Of a stretch of DNA of 64,000 nt, positions 1 through 11,712 are shown one piece after another. Source of the DNA: Hexactinellida sp. DTS-2022 (taxonomy: Eukaryota; Porifera; Hexactinellida); contig JAPNXP010000012.1 in the NCBI GenBank assembly GCA_028753945.1, forward strand, positions 3,906,001-3,970,000, written 5' to 3'. Position 1 is the stretch's first letter. The number at the start of each line of letters is the position of its first letter. The notes beneath the pieces are model-generated. The model did not search any database. It saw only the letters and a program-made list of their open reading frames with translations, and was not told where the DNA came from. A program made the position numbers and the translations under genes.

Positions 1-1102
1 AAGATTATGCATTTTTTGAGTTAAAAGCACCCAATTATGTACAGTTGTTGCATTTTAGCTACTGATCACCTTTAGCTATTGCGCATAGCCCAATTTATGG
101 AAAAATGAAATATTCAGGGGGTCAAAGATTAGTGCCCAATGGAATTCTCCGGCAGTATGAACCAAGGATAGACCATTCAAATGCATTCATAGCGACTGTA
201 TATTGTCAGATTCGTCCTCAGCACTAAATTTCCAGCATTTGAGGGCAATATTACTATATTTGGGGTAATTATTCTTCGTTATTCCAGTGCAACAGTAGGA
301 ATGTTGCAACATTCCGATCTCAAAATTGCTACTAGCCATATCGAGTGATACCTTGTTTTCTCGGCTGTGCGCACTGAGTGCGATTTTGCTATTAGAAACA
401 CTCTAAATCAGGGTTTTTTTTAAGGTTGAGACCTTGGTGCAACTCAGCGCGGCCTTGGTGTAACTAAACACTGCAAAGGCTGCTGCCGACCCGAATCGTG
501 GTGTAACTCCAAAAAATCTTAGTGCAAATTTACACCAAGATCGGCCTTAAAAAAACCCCCTGCTCTAAATATTAAAAAGTATGCAGGATTTTATACAGAA
601 AAGTTTCCTATGATTACTCATTAGCATCCTAGAAACAATCACATCGCCAACTGGGGGTCAGGGGGGCGCTGTTAGCCCTCCAGTGGGGTCCAGGGGCAAA
701 GCCCCTGGAAGCCAGTAACAATATTAGAGTACTAGTACTAGATCCAGCAGTAGAGTGCTATTGCTATTCGCCAAGGAAAAATAGGGGCGATGCCAGAATG
801 CCCCAACCTCTGTATAAAACCCTGGTATGTATTGTTCCATATTCCTGCACAAGGCATAATGACCCAGAAATTTTGATTCGGCATTTTCAACACCTATAAT
901 GCTTCAATATTTCCAAAAGAAGGGATTGTTTTCAATGATGTTATTAATGCAAGGTTCTAGGTCTAATTAGCGATAAATTGCTGAAAGTAGTTAGAATTTA
1001 TTATTTTTTGAACTAGAATAAATGTCTATTATGCCAAATAGACATGGGCGTATATCCAGGGGGGATTGGTGGGGGATATATCCCCCATCCATTGGAGTGG
1101 AG

Positions 1103-1891
1103 CATGGCCTACTTAATATACGGCTAGATATGTCACCGAGAAGGCCATAAAACGAGAAGGCCAGTTTCAAATTTTCATTTTAGGATAAACTATGCCTCCT
1201 ATTGTTGTTATTTGGGTTGTATATGGGGTAATCAACCATTGCGAGTTCATTAGAACCACTTTTGAGAATCTCAGATTTGTGGTTAAGCTGTTTAGGCGCC
1301 ATTTAATGATGACACCACAAATATACAAAAATGTAAAATTCGAGTCTAAAGAACTGCGAGAAAATGAAAATAATTTGCTAATATACTTAGAATACATTTT
1401 CCGAATATATAATGAGAATGAATATATATAAACCAGCAATTATAAACGTTTTATGTACGAAAAGAGTAAGTTTTAATTCGGATACTACTTGTATTTTAGC
1501 ATGTGGTTGCTTAATAATTTTTAATTTTTTTTAAAATGTCGCCATTTTGTGATTTAGTAGTCTTTGGGGTATGAAATATATCCCTATATTAGTATTCCTA
1601 TTATAAAATTATTAGAAAATAGGAAGAAACTGAAATTTATGATATTTGAAATTTTTTTCATTTTACCATAAATTGTTACCGTCATCATTAAATTGCGCCT
1701 AAACAGCTTAACCACAAATCTGATATTCTCAAAAGTGGTTCTAATGGACTCGCAATGGTTGATTACCCCATATACAACCCAAATAACAACAATAGGAGGC
1801 ATAGTTTATCCTAAAATGAAAATTTGAAACTGGCCTTCTCGTTTTATGGCCTTCTCGGTGACATATCTAGCCGTATATTAAGTAGGCCATG
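1103..1891. mobile_element. 789-bp foldback MITE with 7-bp target duplication
   Basis: The element begins CATGGCCTACTTAATA and ends with the reverse complement. Its inverted repeats are about 210 bp long, around an AT-rich core. It is flanked by AGTGGAG on both sides, and the opposite palindrome arm (near 2999-3013) has this site once and empty. A second full-length copy lies at 14806-15594 in the opposite orientation, and a lone terminus at 30582-30660. The ~70-90-residue open frames inside it merely read through the inverted repeats. Terminal CA and 7-bp duplications fit the P superfamily (1360/Hoppel and Galileo make 7-bp duplications). That assignment is inference, because no transposase is present. 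Confidence 0.85.
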
Positions 1892-2329
1892 AGTGGAGGT
1901 GATGCTCCATACAATCATACCTCCCATTTTGTGTTTAGAGGATGCCTTAATGTAGTATCTTTCGACTACTTTCTAAACAAATCTCCAGCATTAAAATGCC
2001 AAATTTATTTCTATTATTATAGCATTTGTAACTTTCTATTATTATAGCATTTGAAAGCTAGACGTTGATTATTTAGCAAGGGAATTTGCTAGTAGATCTG
2101 AAATACTTAGAAAAATCTATGGGAATTTCAGCCTACTTTTGATATTATTTTTGAATTTTATCTTTATTAATAAGTAATATAAAGTGTGGTACTTCATCCT
2201 CCCACTATTTACGGATTTACGGCCATGCAAATAGATACTTTGGATAAAGAATTCAGCAATGGATGCTAATTAGACACAAGGACCTTGCATAAATGATATT
2301 ATTGAAACAATCCCTTTTATTTGAAAATA

Positions 2330-2568
2330 CAGTGGATGCCGGTTATAAGCACATAGTCGGGAACTGCACTTATGGTGCATATAATGCTTCAATACAGTAG
2401 ATGTCGGATATAAGCACACCGGTTATAAGAACATATCGGATATAAGCACACTATGTTGGAAAACGTTTGCCATCTACCCTGTATAATTTATGTCGGTTAT
2501 AACCACATGCCGGTTATAAGCACCATAAGTGCAGTTCCCGACTATGTGCTTATAACCGGCATCCACTG
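2330..2568. mobile_element. pogo/Tigger-type MITE at the palindrome centre
   Basis: A 239-bp element with ~50-bp inverted repeats beginning CAGTGGATGCCGGTTATAAG, flanked by TA on both sides. The CAGT start, TA duplication and internal GGTTATAAGCAC motifs are typical of pogo/Tigger MITEs of Tc1/mariner type. The ~134-bp loop carries further GGTTATAAG/GGATATAAG motifs. It sits exactly at the symmetry axis of the surrounding 4.1-kb palindrome. Confidence 0.85.
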
Positions 2569-4101
2569 TATTTTCAAATAAAAGGGATTGTTTCAATAAT
2601 ATCATTTATGCAAGGTCCTTGTGTCTAATTAGCATCCATTGCTGAATTCTTTATCCAAAGTATCTATTTGCATGGCCGTAAATCCGTAAATAGTGGGAGG
2701 ATGAAGTACCACACTTTATATTACTTATTAATAAAGATAAAATTCAAAAATAATATCAAAAGTAGGCTGAAATTTCCATAGATTTTTCTAAGTATTTCAG
2801 ATCTACTAGCAAATTCCCTTGCTAAATAATCAACGTCTAGCTTTCAAATGCTATAATAATAGAAAGTTACAAATGCTATAATAATAGAAATAAATTTGGC
2901 ATTTTAATGCTGGAGATTTGTTTAGAAAGTAGTCGAAAGATACTACATTAAGGCATCCTCTAAACACAAAATGGGAGGTATGATTGTATGGAGCATCACC
3001 TCCACTCCAATGGATGGGGGATATATCCCCCACCAATCCCCCCTGGATATACGCCCATGTCTATTTGGCATAATAGGCATTTATTCTAGTTCAAAAAATA
3101 ATAAATTCTAACTACTTTCAGCAATTTATCGCTAATTAGACCTAGAACCTTGCATTAATAACATCATTGAAAACAATCCCTTCTTTTGGAAATATTGAAG
3201 CATTATAGGTGTTGAAAATGCCGAATCAAAATTTCTGGGTCATTATGCCTTGTGCAGGAATATGGAACAATACATACCAGGGTTTTATACAGAGGTTGGG
3301 GCATTCTGGCATCGCCCCTATTTTTCCTTGGCGAATAGCAATAGCACTCTACTGCTGGATCTAGTACTAGTACTCTAATATTGTTACTGGCTTCCAGGGG
3401 CTTTGCCCCTGGACCCCACTGGAGGGCTAACAGCGCCCCCCTGACCCCCAGTTGGCGATGTGATTGTTTCTAGGATGCTAATGAGTAATCATAGGAAACT
3501 TTTCTGTATAAAATCCTGCATACTTTTTAATATTTAGAGCAGGGGGTTTTTTTAAGGCCGATCTTGGTGTAAATTTGCACTAAGATTTTTTGGAGTTACA
3601 CCACGATTCGGGTCGGCAGCAGCCTTTGCAGTGTTTAGTTACACCAAGGCCGCGCTGAGTTGCACCAAGGTCTCAACCTTAAAAAAAACCCTGATTTAGA
3701 GTGTTTCTAATAGCAAAATCGCACTCAGTGCGCACAGCCGAGAAAACAAGGTATCACTCGATATGGCTAGTAGCAATTTTGAGATCGGAATGTTGCAACA
3801 TTCCTACTGTTGCACTGGAATAACGAAGAATAATTACCCCAAATATAGTAATATTGCCCTCAAATGCTGGAAATTTAGTGCTGAGGACGAATCTGACAAT
3901 ATACAGTCGCTATGAATGCATTTGAATGGTCTATCCTTGGTTCATACTGCCGGAGAATTCCATTGGGCACTAATCTTTGACCCCCTGAATATTTCATTTT
4001 TCCATAAATTGGGCTATGCGCAATAGCTAAAGGTGATCAGTAGCTAAAATGCAACAACTGTACATAATTGGGTGCTTTTAACTCAAAAAATGCATAATCT
4101 T

Positions 4102-4615
4102 TTCACCAGACATATTGGAATATATGTATCGGTGGATTATTGTCGTATATTTACTAAGTATTAGTCTATATTATAGTTCCGAAAATTGCGAAAACGTGTG
4201 TACGTCCTTTGCGGAAGTTATTTATAACATGCATAAGGTCAACATAATAATTCAGATCGAGTAAAGTGACGTTTGTCGTGATAAACAGCTGAATCTCTCG
4301 AAAGTAAATTTATGATGACGTCATAAACAAAAATACAGATGACGTCTGATTAAAATAATTTATACATCAATCGATAGGTTTTCTTACGCCCTATTCAAAT
4401 ATACAAATTTCAAGTCATGGCGACATATAGATCAATAGTTATTACCGATAGTGTGAAAAATTAGTCGTGTGATGACGTCACCGTTTGTGTGAAAACCAAC
4501 AATTTTCAAAAATATTGTCTGGGCTCAAACTATTCCTAGTGACCTAAAGTATCAATTAAAACCTTAAAAAGTTTGGTTGTGCACTTCCTTAGATGGTTAG
4601 GGTTTTCACCCTGTA
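4102..4615. other. Unique gene-less spacer with three TGACGTC sites
   Basis: About 510 bp between the palindrome and foldback element A. I find no coding region. It contains three GATGACGTC motifs (near 4315, 4339 and 4472), two of which are full TGACGTCA palindromes, the CRE/bZIP consensus. It may be a regulatory stretch or part of an unrecognised repeat; no neighbouring transcript start is visible. Confidence 0.4.
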
Positions 4616-7253
4616 TATGTTGTAGGCGAAATTGAGTACCAGGCGAGATTGAGTCTCAATTTCGCCTGAAACTCAATTTCGCCTGCGAGGGTCAGGCGAG
4701 ATTGAGTACCAGGCGAAATGGAGTCATAATACTTATAGAAAATTTTGAACTAAATATTATGGGTTGTTAAAAATTGATTATATCCCAGATCTAATCCAGT
4801 TATTCGTTCACTTATCATACTAGGTAAACAAAGTATGCTGAATACGAATTTGACACTCACAAGTTTCTAATACAAATATTTATTGTTGTTATTGACAATA
4901 TAAGTAAACAAGTTTGTAAAATATTAGAATTTACATAGAGATTAGACGATTATTTTAAGTAATTGCATATGCTAAATACGAATTTAGAATTAACTACTTG
5001 CAAATAAGGGCTGTTTGTTGTTAAAGTTGGGGAATTAATGACTAAGAATAAGATTGAGATTTTAAAATATAACTAAGTAAGCAAACTAGTATCATATAGT
5101 TACGTATATAGATTAATATTGAAGACTTGACAAAAGGAATACGAATCCTTTTGTAAGTTAATTATATTGCGTTGTAAAGTGTAAATTATACATGATAATT
5201 AATTAAGTGGAATAGTTAAGTATTCCCTAGCAAAAGCGAACGAGATTATACTGTAGGCTCGTATTGCCTCCTAATAAATATTTATCCTAATCTACTCGCG
5301 AATTCAAACCATTTAACTCAAGCCACCAGTTTAATCTCCAATACATATAATTTTCAATACATTCACCATAAACAGAACATAATTAATCGCGACACATTCT
5401 CAAATTAATGTTGAGTTTATTGATAAGCTGGTTGTGTTGTTAGTTGGTTTAATAGCTGGTTTTGCTGTTAAATCAGCTTATCAATATCACTCAGTTGAGA
5501 ATGTATAGTGAGTAAATGAGTAATTACCTTCTAGTTATGTAGTAAATGTGTTTAAATGTGCATCTATAAATTAACAATACAAAGGCGTAGGCTCTGGTAT
5601 GGTTGGTAGGGCCATGGACATACAAAAGTTTGCCAATTGAATCACCAATGTGCAATGGCCTCCCAATGTCACCGTAATGGACTAACCTATGGGCCCTACT
5701 AATCCCATTCTGAGACTACGTCAAACTCCGTATGTGGGAATTCTCCGAATCTAAGATGTTGACATTTTTCAGACTACTTTCTCAATATTGGAAAATAGTC
5801 TAAAAATAACAATTGTTATAATATGCAACCAGAGATGGGGCCAAATCCCTATGGAAATTATAGTTTAAAAGATTTTAAGATTAATCCCAGTCCATTCAGA
5901 ATGGGATTGGGAATTAATCAGAAAATCTCAAACTCATGGTCAGTGTGTGGGAATTAAGGAACTTCTAAATGATATTATTTCGAAACTGCTCTGAATTGGT
6001 GAATGACAAATACGAATGTTAATCCAAGTTATTTTATTTAATTCTGCAATCTACACCAATTTGCATGTCTACAGGGTCTGAAAGTCATTTCGTTTCTCGT
6101 ACCTTCAAACAAACAATAAATGTGTATTGTAATTATATGTAATATAAATTATATAATTGATAATAAAAATTATTTAGAAGCTTCATTACATTTTACTTTC
6201 ACTAAGTAATATAATCTATGGACAGGTGCGAAGTCAGCCCTAACTATAGTGGGTGTCAAGTGCGAGTAAGTATAGCCAGCGACCCTAATGGGTGCTCAGC
6301 AGAAAACCTCTTACACACTAAGAGGCCTTGTTAAATGTTAATTCAGGAGCACTTTCTATAAAAAAGGTGCTATGTAACGACTGAAAAAGAAATAGCACAG
6401 TAACACATATTGACTGTGAAAGCTAACTAATATGATTACATTCTTGACTGAGCTTAGCTAAAAAGAGCACAAGCCTAGTACATTGATTATCTTTCTTTTG
6501 GATACAAACAACTTGTGACCTTCATATGTTCTATATTTTGAACAGCGATTTTATTTATATTGAGCCAAAGTAAAATCCATGTTAATTTAAATATCAATTA
6601 CTAAATAGCATTAATATATTTATTATACGTATTCTATTATTAGCCAATATATCATCTTTAAATAAAACACAAGATCTGAAAAGTACATATATCAACAAAA
6701 ATTGTGTTGAGTGAAAACATAAATAAATTACAACTGTTATTGAATACTCACATTGCGATACTTAATAAACAGTCGGAGAAATGCCAGCATAAACATAGAG
6801 ACAAAGTAGTCGGAAAATTCTAAACATTTGATATTTGGAATTTTTGACAAATGCCGACATACGGAGCCGGACAAATGCAGGCCTCTAGTTAGTTTTTATC
6901 TCAAATAGAAATGCGTTTTTTATCTCCGAATTACTTTAATGTAATCCGGACAAACACATACCTACTCACAAAGAACTATTGTGCTTTTAATATATATATT
7001 ATTGTGGCTGCTTAAGCACTGCCGGATTTGGTAGCCCGCGAGACCATAGGCGGGCTAACAATAGTGCATTCTTTAGGATAAGGTTATCCACCAGTTGTAA
7101 TTCTGGTAGTTCAATAATTGTTTTGCTATCTCGTAACCTATCTTATTCAAGAGGTTTTGATCCGGGGTCCCGGCTGTCTATTAACGGCCACCCCAAATAA
7201 TATTATGAGGGGCGAAACGATACCTACAGACTAGACTCAATTCACAGGTCTAG

Positions 7254-8055
7254 ACTAAATTCGGTTAGCCGGGTGACCGCTTAACAGCTGCTAATATTGG
7301 TTAACTGTTACAGATTTAATTGAGCAGTTAACCGCTCTGTTAATCTAGTTAAATAATATCAATGTAATTGCGTATATAAAACACTAATTTAAATTATATT
7401 AATTTTGTTAGAATATGGTAATCTTAAATATATGCAATTCCATATGTATGTAGTAAATTCCTATAAACCAAGGGTGGGGTTGGTTAACCATTTTGAGGCC
7501 ACGGTTACGATTATCTTCACACTACGGTTAACCGGCACTGAAAGTTATAACAAAATATATAGACATTTCTCAGAAAATATCTAAATTGTAGTAACGAAAA
7601 ACACATTCTTTTAGCCAAGTACTCTATTAGTACAATTAACTGCGGTACAAGTTTATCACTTCAGGTTACTTCTACACTGTGTTATCACCAAAATATATCT
7701 GTGACTATGGGTAATAAGTCTAAATAAGATAAACAATTATTATATTCTGAACAAAATGCGTGCAAATTCACACTGTTATCCAATAATTTGTACTTCTAAT
7801 TGTAAATTGTAATATTAACATATCGGTTAACTGATCACTAAAATCCGTAACAGTTAACCGGTATTAGCGGCGGTTAACCGAATTCAGCCTTGATTTAATA
7901 TTTTCTGAAGGACGAAATGTAGCAGTAGTAAGGAATAAAAACAAAGCTGAACCTTACTAATTATGTAGTATAAATAATGTTCTACTGTGGTGATCAGCAT
8001 GGGCGGTTGACTGGCTAACCGTGGCGAGAAATTGAATCGTAACCGTAGCCCCAGA
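7254..8055. mobile_element. GGTTAACC-type element, split by a second copy
   Basis: The sequence near 7254 (AATTCGGTTAGCCGGGTGACC) and that near 7995-8055 (GGCTAACCGTGGCGAGAAAT followed by CCGTAGCCCC) match the two ends of the element at 11324-11712. A separate copy at 7469-7892 sits inside. Limits are approximate and no coding potential is seen. Confidence 0.45.
7469..7892. mobile_element. GGTTAACC-type MITE
   Basis: A 424-bp element with imperfect inverted ends CAAGGGTGGGGTTGGTTAACC (left, 21 bp, last base of the GGTTAACC core) and GGTTAACCGAATTCAGCCTTG (right). Internal GGTTAACCGG motifs recur. The ends match 11324-11712. I found no clear target duplication. Confidence 0.6.
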
Positions 8056-8150
8056 ATTTACCATTGAATAAAATATTGGGAACAACAAGATACTCTCCCC
8101 TGACTTGAGGGTGGGGTCGACACCTCCCTCCTGACGCTATACAGTAAGTG

Positions 8151-8292
8151 CATAGGCGTCGTAAATGCAAAGGTCAATCCTTCGGGCAGCCAGGAAATTC
8201 CGGGTATAGTATTAGTAGCATAAGGGCAACCCTTCCGGGCCGCCCGGACATTTCCGGGCACCCGGGCGAGTAACGACGCCTATTACTAACTT
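8151..8292. mobile_element. Small GC-rich hAT-like MITE
   Basis: The left end CATAGGCGTCGT pairs with ACGACGCCTAT near the right end, and the 8-bp duplication AGTAAGTG lies at 8143-8150 and 8293-8300. The interior is unusually GC-rich, with CCGGGC(A/C)CCCGG inverted motifs. The CATAGGCG start is shared with the element at 36222-36557. Confidence 0.6.
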
Positions 8293-8383
8293 AGTAAGTG
8301 GCTTAGAAATTAGTATGTATCTCAAATACAAGTGTCACTAAGTGTCTCTTTAACAACAAACAGCACTTATTTGCAAGTACATA

Positions 8384-8862
8384 CACTACCCGGACAAAAG
8401 TATTCGACCACCCAACATTTTCCCATTGAAAATAGTACTATAGTGGGGTTAACAATGGAAGATGGTGTTTTAAAATTACATGAGATATTGCCATTTCGAT
8501 TACATATTCGTATTCTGCACATTCGAATTTACAATTGTAGGAGCTTTCAATTCAATCCCTTTTTGATTTGGTTAAAAATTATCTTCCTATGCCACTATGC
8601 ACCACTTTTCCCAAATTGCCACTATGGGAGAGATGGGAATTGGTGGCACATGTTGCCATTTGATGATAATTTTCAACCGAATTAATATGTAATCAATTGG
8701 AAGCATCTACAATGGGTAATTCGATTGTGTAGAATACGAATCTGAATTCAAAATAACAATATGTCATAAAGTTTTAATACATTAAACAATATTAGTAGGC
8801 GTACTATAGTACTAATTCAATGGGAAAATGTTGGGTGGTCGAATACTTTTGTCCGGGTACTG
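8384..8862. mobile_element. Tc1/mariner-type MITE in the right arm of element A
   Basis: A 479-bp element with ~50-bp inverted ends (CAGTACCCGGACAAAAGTAT), flanked by TA. It splits the right inverted repeat of element A; the left repeat (about 5000-5012) shows the uninterrupted sequence. The 117-codon open frame across it is a by-product of the inverted repeat. Confidence 0.85.
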
Positions 8863-10289
8863 TATGTAGTTAATTCTAGACTAAATTCGTATTTAGTATA
8901 CTATGCAATTACTTAAAATAACTGCTAGTCTCTATGTTAATTTGGAATATTCCTTAATTTTTTTACCTATATTGTAAATAACAACAATAAATAGACATAA
9001 TAGAAATTTGTGAGTGTCAAATTCGTATTCAGCATACTTGATTACCTAGTATTAACATTTGGAAGTGAACAAATAGCGGGATTAGATCTGGATATAATCA
9101 ATTTATAACAACCCATAATATTTATTTCAAAATTTTCTATAAGTAATATGACTCCATTTCGCCTGGTACTCAATCTCGCCTGACCCTCGCAGGCGAAATT
9201 GAGTTTCAGGCGAAATTGAGACTCAATCTCGCCTGGTACTCAATTTCGCCTGCGACATATATATATGTTGCAGGCCATATGCGTTTCCAGGCGAAACGCG
9301 TTTCGCCTAGGCCAAACGCGTTTCGCCTAGGCCAAACGCGTTTCGCCTGAGAAAAGACGCCAAACGCGTTTCGCCTAGGCCAATCGCGTTTCCATTTTAA
9401 TATAATCCTCATGGGTGTCTATTATTAGATATTGAAATCACTATATGCTATTTATCGTTGATGTGGTAATTAGAGGCTATTATTAAGCAGTTAATTAAGA
9501 TCATCCAAGCTCTTCCTTTTGATTCATACACGTATTTAATTATCATTTATTTATACGAATTAACCTAACTTTCGTTATAGTATAGTATTTTATTATTATA
9601 ATTCATTATTAATTAAGGATCAATACAATTTACACAAATTTTAATACTGAGTACTGTGAGTAGCGAATTTTTATATCTAAGTGGCCGATGTGACTTATTT
9701 GACTTATGTAGCATTACTATTACATACTGACAACTAATTTTAAGTGTTGCATATCATCCCAATATTATACATTTCTATCACTTTAGTCTTTGTTTAGTAA
9801 CTATGTTTTTCCTCCATCAAAAATGCCACGGAAAATGGACTTAGAGAGATGGCATAAGATGATGCTAGTGAAATAGATTTGTAAGTAATATATGTAGTTA
9901 TTGTAGCGATTCTATAGTTTTCAACATGATACTGTGCAGGCTTTCATCCAGGAAAAATTACCCCGCTCCTAGATTTTGTTAGAGCTCGTTCAGTTTTCAT
10001 TTAGTACGCCTAGATTAGTCAACTTGTATTAAGTCTATGGGAGGAACTCTCGATATTGTACGCCTAGATAAAAATCCTGCCAAATTAAGCTCCTTTGGGC
10101 GCACGCAGCACGCCTGGATAACACCCTGATACTGTGTCAGCTGTTAGGATATGGGATAATTGCTGTCGGGAGGACATCTGTGTTTGTTATTCGCATTGTA
10201 TTAAAGCGTTAGGAGAATAGAAACCGAATTTAAATTGGAGATATAACTAACTTCCAAAAGTTAAATAAGGTAAACAAGTACAGTCAGCT

Positions 10290-10352
10290 GCAGTATTCAC
10301 TAAGATCGATCTTAACTAAGATCGATCTTAAGACTTAAGATCGATCTTAAGA
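10290..10352. repeat. Clustered AAGATCGATCTTA palindromes
   Basis: Three copies of the 13-bp palindrome AAGATCGATCTTA lie within about 63 bp of the loop of element B. They are separated by short AC/AG linkers and followed by a half copy. Confidence 0.8.
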
Positions 10353-10918
10353 TTAATCAACTTAGTAAATATATATTGTCGACTGAATGAACTCTGAGGC
10401 GGTTTCCTATTTATGAGACAGTCCGTAACTTATACAACATAATGCTATCATAGATTACACCAAACAATCTATATTTTGCACATGCTATTATAAACGAAGA
10501 TAGGAGGAATATTCTGGGCTAGCCCAGTTTAACCCCTGGGGTACAAACTAGGCTAGGGCTAGTTATACACCGGGTATATTCTGGTGGGGGGTATAATCTG
10601 GGCTGCTACACAGGGCGATGATCCGCTTTGAATCATGGTTGCGTTAGTTGTGTATCCAGAACACAGCTATTAGATAGGTCTCATAGTACACCAGTGGCGT
10701 AGCCAGACCTTGAGGTCAACCTGGGCACACACATGGGGCACTCACCCATGCGTATCCAGAAGAAAATCTAGGGGAGTCAAAATTTTATCGCAGCGAGCGT
10801 AGCGAGCGATCTAGAGTGGGCTTGGGGGTGTGACCCTAACCCCCCGTAAAATCTTTCATAGAGTTTATGTGAAAAACCAGGGCATTATTGTTCTTGCTGC
10901 TACTAGTCATACAATCAT

Positions 10919-10920
10919 TC

Positions 10921-10959
<39 letters not shown>

Positions 10960-10961
10960 GG
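10919..10961. repeat. (TAA)n microsatellite
   Basis: About fourteen uninterrupted ATA/TAA triplets. The poly-tyrosine open frame read from the other strand is an artefact of this tract. Confidence 0.95.
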
Positions 10962-11323
10962 GGATACGGCATCCCATACAAGAAAGTATTTTAACTATAA
11001 TATTATATAATACTAGCGTACAACGCTTGCTCGGTCGCTTCGACACCTCTAATTTCCACAGAGCAACCGCTTCACGGTTGTTCTGTGGTACTAATCTCAA
11101 CAACTCTCGTAATTTGTGTGCAGTTATTACAGATACAATAATTACCTTCCATTATTAAGCACAATCTCATACAGGCTCATAGCAAGGAAATTATTATTGG
11201 TGCGGCGAAGTGACGTCGAGTTATTGAATCTCAGTTTGACTCAAAATGGTACCCGAATATTGATGCGGCTTTCTAAAATATTGTTGCAGTCAAGGCCACA
11301 CCTGCCGCACCTGCTCCTGCAGG

Positions 11324-11712
11324 CAAGGCTGGATTCGGTTAACGGTTAGAGATTTTATTAACCAGTTAGCCGGTCTGTTGAATATCAGCAGAGTTATTGG
11401 GAAATTAATGTATAGAGTATTAAATCTTTTTGAATTTTATCAGAATATGTAGTCCAAAATCTATTCTCATCACCACTTATAAATTTTCTTAGAAAACATT
11501 GATTTAAATTTACCTAAAGCACGAAATGTATCAGTTATTATACTTATGCGGTTATACTATATACAGCTGAGCCTGAGCTGAGTCTTATTCTGTAGTATAA
11601 TCAAAATTTATAAAGGATTTATAGTATTGAGTAGGATGGGCGGTTTACCAGTTAACCGTGGCGAGAAATCGAATTGTAACCGTAGCCTCATCGGTTAACC
11701 AACCCCACCCTT
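11324..11712. mobile_element. GGTTAACC-type MITE nested in the hAT-like element
   Basis: A 389-bp element from CAAGGCTGGATTCGGTTAAC to CGGTTAACC followed by AACCCCACCCTTG. It is the same family as 7469-7892, with conserved subterminal blocks GTGGCGAGAAATCGAAT and GTAACCGTAGCC. I found no clear target duplication. Confidence 0.6.

Larger units (their letters stand above)
1..4101. repeat. Large near-perfect palindrome (~1.5 kb arms)
   Basis: The sequence from position 1 reappears as its reverse complement ending at 4101. Each arm is about 1,530 bp once the insertions are removed. I compared several stretches and saw only isolated differences (for example one base near 1024 against 3078, one near 2124 against 2775). 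The symmetry centre lies in the pogo-type MITE at 2330-2568. The left arm alone carries a 789-bp element (1103-1891). The left end touches the window edge, so the arm may extend further. Within each arm a short ~150-bp inverted-repeat unit (about 408-560 and 3540-3694) carries CACCAAGG/CCTTGGTG motifs. No coding region is visible. It could be an inverted chromosomal duplication, or the very long inverted termini of a foldback transposon. Confidence 0.9.
4616..9259. mobile_element. Foldback transposon A (4.6 kb, non-autonomous)
   Basis: The termini TATGTTGTAGGCG and CGCCTGCGACATA are inverted. The inverted repeats run from 4616 to about 5023 on the left and from about 8345 to 9259 on the right, the right one interrupted by a 479-bp Tc1-type MITE. 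The outermost ~110 bp are tandem and inverted repeats of a ~14-bp module, AGGCGAAATTGAGT. Both outer flanks read TA, which suggests a TA target. No open frame exceeds ~117 codons and none resembles a transposase, so it is non-autonomous. It abuts element B, which shares the terminal TATGTTG(T/C)AGGC. Confidence 0.75.

Noticed and set aside
1167-1802. MPPIVVIWVVYG... open frames in the 789-bp element
   Set aside because: Identical frames face each other because they lie in the inverted repeats; no transposase features.
4597-4603. GGTTAGGG as a telomere repeat
   Set aside because: Only one TTAGGG; no tandem run.
9206-9412. Open frame with repeated Arg-Arg-Asn-Ala-Phe-Gly in element B's left arm
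   Set aside because: Produced by the GGCGAAACGCGTTTCGCC tandem modules.
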